8,242 nucleotides of DNA. Origin: an uncultured Roseburia sp. GTDB lineage: Bacteria; Bacillota; Clostridia; Lachnospirales; Lachnospiraceae. Shown in pieces: positions 5,501-8,242 of this stretch. The notes below the pieces were generated by a model. That model ran no database searches and was not told where the DNA came from. It worked only from the letters and a program-made list of their open reading frames with translations. Positions within the stretch are counted from its first letter, which is position 1, and every line of letters starts with the position of its first letter. The position numbers were made by a program, and so were the translations under genes. Where the stretch lies: NCBI GenBank assembly GCA_945928585.1, contig CAMENQ010000091.1, positions 1 through 8,242 of the forward strand, given 5' to 3'.

Positions 5501-8011
5501 ATGAATATTAAAATCGGAACAAGAGGTTCAAAGCTGGCACTTATACAGACTGAATACGTGGCAGAAAAACTTAAGGAAAAATATCCTGAAAACGAATATG
5601 AAACAGTTATTATAAAAACAAAGGGCGATATAGTACAGGACAAGCCGTTAAGCAGTATTGGTTCTTCAGGTGTATTTGTAAAGGAAATAGAGGAGAAGCT
5701 TAAGAATGGCGAAATAGATATGGCAGTTCACAGTATGAAGGATATGCCTGCTTACCCAGCGGAAGGACTTACATTTTCAAAATGCTGGAAAAGAGAGGAC
5801 AATAGGGATGTTCTTATTATAAACAGTAAAAAAAATCCCGGCAAAAAATCAATTATGGACCTTGAGAAGGGAGCCGTTATAGGTACAGGAAGTATAAGAC
5901 GGCGTGTTATGTTAAAAAATCTAAGAAGTGACATAAATGTAGTAAATATTAGAGGAAATGTAGATACCAGATTAAAAAAAATGGAGGAGCAGGAGCTGGA
6001 CGGTATTATTTTGGCAGCAGCGGGACTTAAAAGATTAGGGCTGGAAAGCCTTATAACCTGTTATTTTGATACTGATGAAATGATACCTTCCCCGGCGCAG
6101 GGAATATTGGCCCTTGAATGCAGGAGTGAGGATACTCGCATAAAAGAAATGCTAGACTGTCTTTGTGATGAAGGTTCACATATAGAAGGAACATGTGAGA
6201 GAGAATTTTTAAGGAAAATGGGTGCAGACTGTCATGTGCCTGTAGGTGCTGCCTGCGAATTTTGTAAGGAAAAAGGAACTTTGCAGCTTACGGCGTTTTA
6301 CGGAAGGGCTGACGGAAGCAGGACAGCTTCCGTTAAGGTAAGTGGTGAAAATCCGCAAAAGCTTGCTCAGACGGCAGCAGCAGAAATAAGAAAAAAACTT
6401 GCAGGAAAGGTATGGCTTGTAGGTGCAGGTCCCGGAGACACAGGACTTATGACTCTGCGTGGAAGGGAAATAATTGAAAAAGCTGACTGCATAGTTTATG
6501 ACAGACTGGCAAATGATGAGCTTCTAAACTGGTGCAGGGATGATTGTGAAAAAATATATGTTGGCAAGGAAAATCACTATCATACAATGAAGCAGGAGGA
6601 TATAAACAGCCTTCTTGTAAAAAAATCACTGGAATATGACAATGTAGTAAGGCTTAAAGGCGGTGACCCTTATGTGTTCGGCAGAGGCGGCGAGGAGTGC
6701 CTTGCACTTTCAGACGCAGGGGTAACTTTTGAAACAATACCCGGAGTAACCTCAGCCATAGCAGGACTTGGCAGTGCAGGAATACCTATAACCCACAGAG
6801 GTATTGCATCAGGTATGAGGATAGTAACAGCACACAACAAAAATGATGAGCTGGCAGACATAGATTTTAAGAGTATGGCTGCCGGAAATGAAACACTTGT
6901 ATTTATGATGGGACTTTCAAAGCTTGAAGAAATATGTAAAAAGCTTACGGAAGCAGGTATGGACAGCGGTACGCCTGTGGCAGTCATATCAAATGCAACC
7001 ACAAAAAGACAGAAAACAGTAGTGGCAACTCTTAAGGATATAGTGGAAAAAGTTAAGCAGACGGAAGGAATAGTATCACCTGCACTTATTGCGGTTGGTC
7101 AGGTGGTTAATCTTAGGGAAAAATTATTTAATAATAATTTGGATAATAGCTTAGAGAAAAAATCAGATAATTATTCCCGTAATAATGTTTTTTACGAGAG
7201 TGATGAAATGGGAAATGAAAAACGCGATTGTAAAAAGTACATTATACCGAAAATTGGCAAAGAAAAATCAGCTTTGGCCGAACTTGTAAGAAAAAAAGGT
7301 TACAATCCCATAGAAATACAGCTTGGACAGATAGAAGCAGTAAATGTGAGAATAGATGAAAAAATGCTTTTTGAAAATCAGCTTATTATATTTACAAGTA
7401 CAAATGGTGTAAAATATTTTTTTGAAAGCCTTAATAAAAGCGTGCTTGACACAAGAAGTCTGTATAATTATAAAGTGGCAGCCGTTGGAAGGAAAACGGC
7501 AGAAGCATTAAAAGGCTTTGGGATAAAAGCAGATATAATTCCAAAGGAGCATAACAGTGACAGCCTGACAAATATGATTATAGATTTTATTAAAGAAAAC
7601 AGCCTGAAAAAAATAAACATATTATATGTGAAAGGCAAAAACGTACAAAACAGTATAACCTTACGGTTGAAGGAATGGGGAAAAATAACAGAGGTTGAAG
7701 TATATGAAAATAAAAAAATAGATATTAACACAGAAGAAAGACTGGAGATTATTAAAGATACAAAGGAAGCAGAAGGCATATTGTTTACTTGTGCATCTAA
7801 TGTGGAAAGATTTTTTGATATATTTAATAATATGGAAGAAGATGTAATGAAAAAAAATATAACGGAAGAAAATGTACCGGATTTTTCACACAAAAAAATA
7901 ATCTCGATTGGAAAAAAGTGCAGTAAGGCACTGGAAGACGCAGGCATAACAAATTATATACAGGCAGGGGAAGCTGATTATGAGGGGATAGTTGCGGCTA
8001 TGCAGCAGTAA
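5501..8011 (+). CDS. hemC-cobA-hemD: Trifunctional HemC-CobA-HemD fusion: hydroxymethylbilane synthase / uroporphyrinogen-III C-methyltransferase / uroporphyrinogen-III synthase
   Basis: One uninterrupted 836-residue frame carries three enzymes. Residues 1-302 are HemC, which polymerises four porphobilinogens: IGTRGSKLAL at the start, HSMKDMP with D81 (catalytic Asp), GTGSIRR, and GADCHVPVGA with C244, the attachment site of the dipyrromethane cofactor. Residues 303-542 are CobA, the SAM-dependent methylase that makes precorrin-2: VGAGPGD (307-313), RLKGGDPYVFGRGGEE (from about 384), PGVTSAIAG and IPITHRG. Residues 578-836 are HemD, which closes and inverts ring D: FTSTNGV (from 631), VGRKTAEALKGFG and FTCASNVERFF. 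HemC joins CobA with virtually no linker; a polar Asn/Lys/Ser-rich linker of about 35 residues precedes HemD. The start has AGAGGA at 5484-5489. The whole protein is cytosolic and turns porphobilinogen into precorrin-2 for SirC. All domains look complete, with no sign of a frameshift. Confidence 0.94.
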   Translation: MNIKIGTRGSKLALIQTEYVAEKLKEKYPENEYETVIIKTKGDIVQDKPLSSIGSSGVFVKEIEEKLKNGEIDMAVHSMKDMPAYPAEGLTFSKCWKREDNRDVLIINSKKNPGKKSIMDLEKGAVIGTGSIRRRVMLKNLRSDINVVNIRGNVDTRLKKMEEQELDGIILAAAGLKRLGLESLITCYFDTDEMIPSPAQGILALECRSEDTRIKEMLDCLCDEGSHIEGTCEREFLRKMGADCHVPVGAACEFCKEKGTLQLTAFYGRADGSRTASVKVSGENPQKLAQTAAAEIRKKLAGKVWLVGAGPGDTGLMTLRGREIIEKADCIVYDRLANDELLNWCRDDCEKIYVGKENHYHTMKQEDINSLLVKKSLEYDNVVRLKGGDPYVFGRGGEECLALSDAGVTFETIPGVTSAIAGLGSAGIPITHRGIASGMRIVTAHNKNDELADIDFKSMAAGNETLVFMMGLSKLEEICKKLTEAGMDSGTPVAVISNATTKRQKTVVATLKDIVEKVKQTEGIVSPALIAVGQVVNLREKLFNNNLDNSLEKKSDNYSRNNVFYESDEMGNEKRDCKKYIIPKIGKEKSALAELVRKKGYNPIEIQLGQIEAVNVRIDEKMLFENQLIIFTSTNGVKYFFESLNKSVLDTRSLYNYKVAAVGRKTAEALKGFGIKADIIPKEHNSDSLTNMIIDFIKENSLKKINILYVKGKNVQNSITLRLKEWGKITEVEVYENKKIDINTEERLEIIKDTKEAEGILFTCASNVERFFDIFNNMEEDVMKKNITEENVPDFSHKKIISIGKKCSKALEDAGITNYIQAGEADYEGIVAAMQQ
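6312..6333 (+). repeat. 8-bp stem hairpin in the hemC part of the fusion
   Basis: ACGGAAGC (6312-6319) pairs with GCTTCCGT (6326-6333) around a 6-nt loop. A second copy of ACGGAAG lies at 6300-6306 and could compete for the same 3' arm. It falls in the HemC C-terminal domain coding sequence. No T tract follows, so it is not a terminator. It may be incidental. Confidence 0.4.
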
Positions 8012-8242
8012 CTATAAAAGAGAATGTCCAACTAAGAATGGTTTTTCAAAATTGTTCAGATTTTAAATAGTTCGGTCCTGACGATACTTGCAGCGTGGGG
8101 ACGGGCTTCTATGGTGCAGGATACGGCTGGAGTGGTTGTATATTATGTGCCTACGCTTCGGAAACAATAAGAAATTTTATTAATGTTCTGCGACTATCTT
8201 CTAAGCGACGGCCGTAACTCGGAAGTGTCTGAATTCTCAGCC
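8012..8242. other. Intergenic region after the operon with a GC-rich block; no gene supported
   Basis: After the fused gene stops there is no clear T-tailed hairpin, so the operon's terminator is not identified here. From 8071 to 8160 the base composition jumps to 49 G/C of 90 (54%), against visibly AT-rich DNA on both sides, and GC-rich sequence returns around 8200-8225. Small inverted repeats are present: TCCTG/CAGGA (8076-8080 with 8117-8121), AATAA/TTATT around 8166-8181, and the 8-bp palindrome ACGGCCGT (8209-8216). The only plus-strand frame of note (GTG at 8095 to TAA at 8217, 40 codons) has no ribosome site or recognisable protein. It could be a dispersed repeat, a structured RNA or the leader of the next gene, whose start is outside the window. 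Confidence 0.5.

Noticed and set aside
7208..7240. In-frame ATG before HemD that might allow a separate HemD product
   Set aside because: Only a weak purine run precedes it, and the frame is continuous with CobA; nothing requires internal initiation.
7468..7947. 159-codon minus-strand open frame within the HemD region
   Set aside because: It is antisense to a well-supported conserved domain; its Ser/Phe/Ile-rich translation is typical of the complement of Lys/Asn-rich coding sequence.
8095..8217. Small 40-codon plus-strand frame beginning with GTG in the GC-rich block
   Set aside because: It has no ribosome site and no recognisable protein; its Gly/Cys-rich translation looks like the product of GC-rich non-coding sequence.
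1..8242. CRISPR arrays, tRNA or rRNA genes, insertion sequences
   Set aside because: No regularly spaced direct repeats, no cloverleaf or rRNA-like sequence, and no transposase or terminal inverted repeats were seen.

Overview
The window looks like chromosome from an AT-rich, Gram-positive anaerobe of the class Clostridia, probably a Lachnospiraceae relative. The grounds are strong AGGAG-type ribosome sites, heavy use of AGA/AGG and ATA codons, the C5 (glutamyl-tRNA) route to tetrapyrroles, and a CobA-HemD fusion of the kind common in Clostridia. The genus cannot be fixed from the sequence alone.

Left edge (1-1018): the 3' end of what looks like a defence module. It holds the C-terminal tail of a protein that enters from outside the window, probably an ATPase, followed 3 bp later by a complete HNH nuclease of the PtuB/TIGR02646 type. 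The pair resembles Septu (PtuA-PtuB) or the effector half of a retron-Ec78-like system. A clear intrinsic terminator (984-1018) closes it off.

Main body (1107-8011): one tetrapyrrole biosynthesis operon, all on the + strand, driven by a good sigma-A promoter with an extended -10 (1107-1135). The order is sirC - hemB - hemL - hemA - [hemC-cobA-hemD]. Together the products take glutamyl-tRNA to glutamate semialdehyde (HemA), 5-aminolevulinate (HemL), porphobilinogen (HemB), hydroxymethylbilane (HemC domain), uroporphyrinogen III (HemD domain), precorrin-2 (CobA domain) and sirohydrochlorin, possibly siroheme (SirC). No hemE or later protohaem gene is seen, so the visible output is siroheme and/or corrinoid precursor rather than haem. 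The first four genes are overlapping or nearly abutting. A 149-bp gap precedes the fused gene and may hold a secondary promoter.

Right edge (8012-8242): about 230 bp without a convincing gene. It contains a GC-rich block that stands out from the surrounding DNA and may be a dispersed repeat or structured RNA.

The most notable items are the three-enzyme HemC-CobA-HemD fusion, a perfect 32-bp palindrome inside the hemL reading frame, an operon order different from the one known for Clostridium josui, and a near-identical 18-bp element in opposite orientations in the two non-coding gaps of the operon region. No wholly new system is demonstrated.
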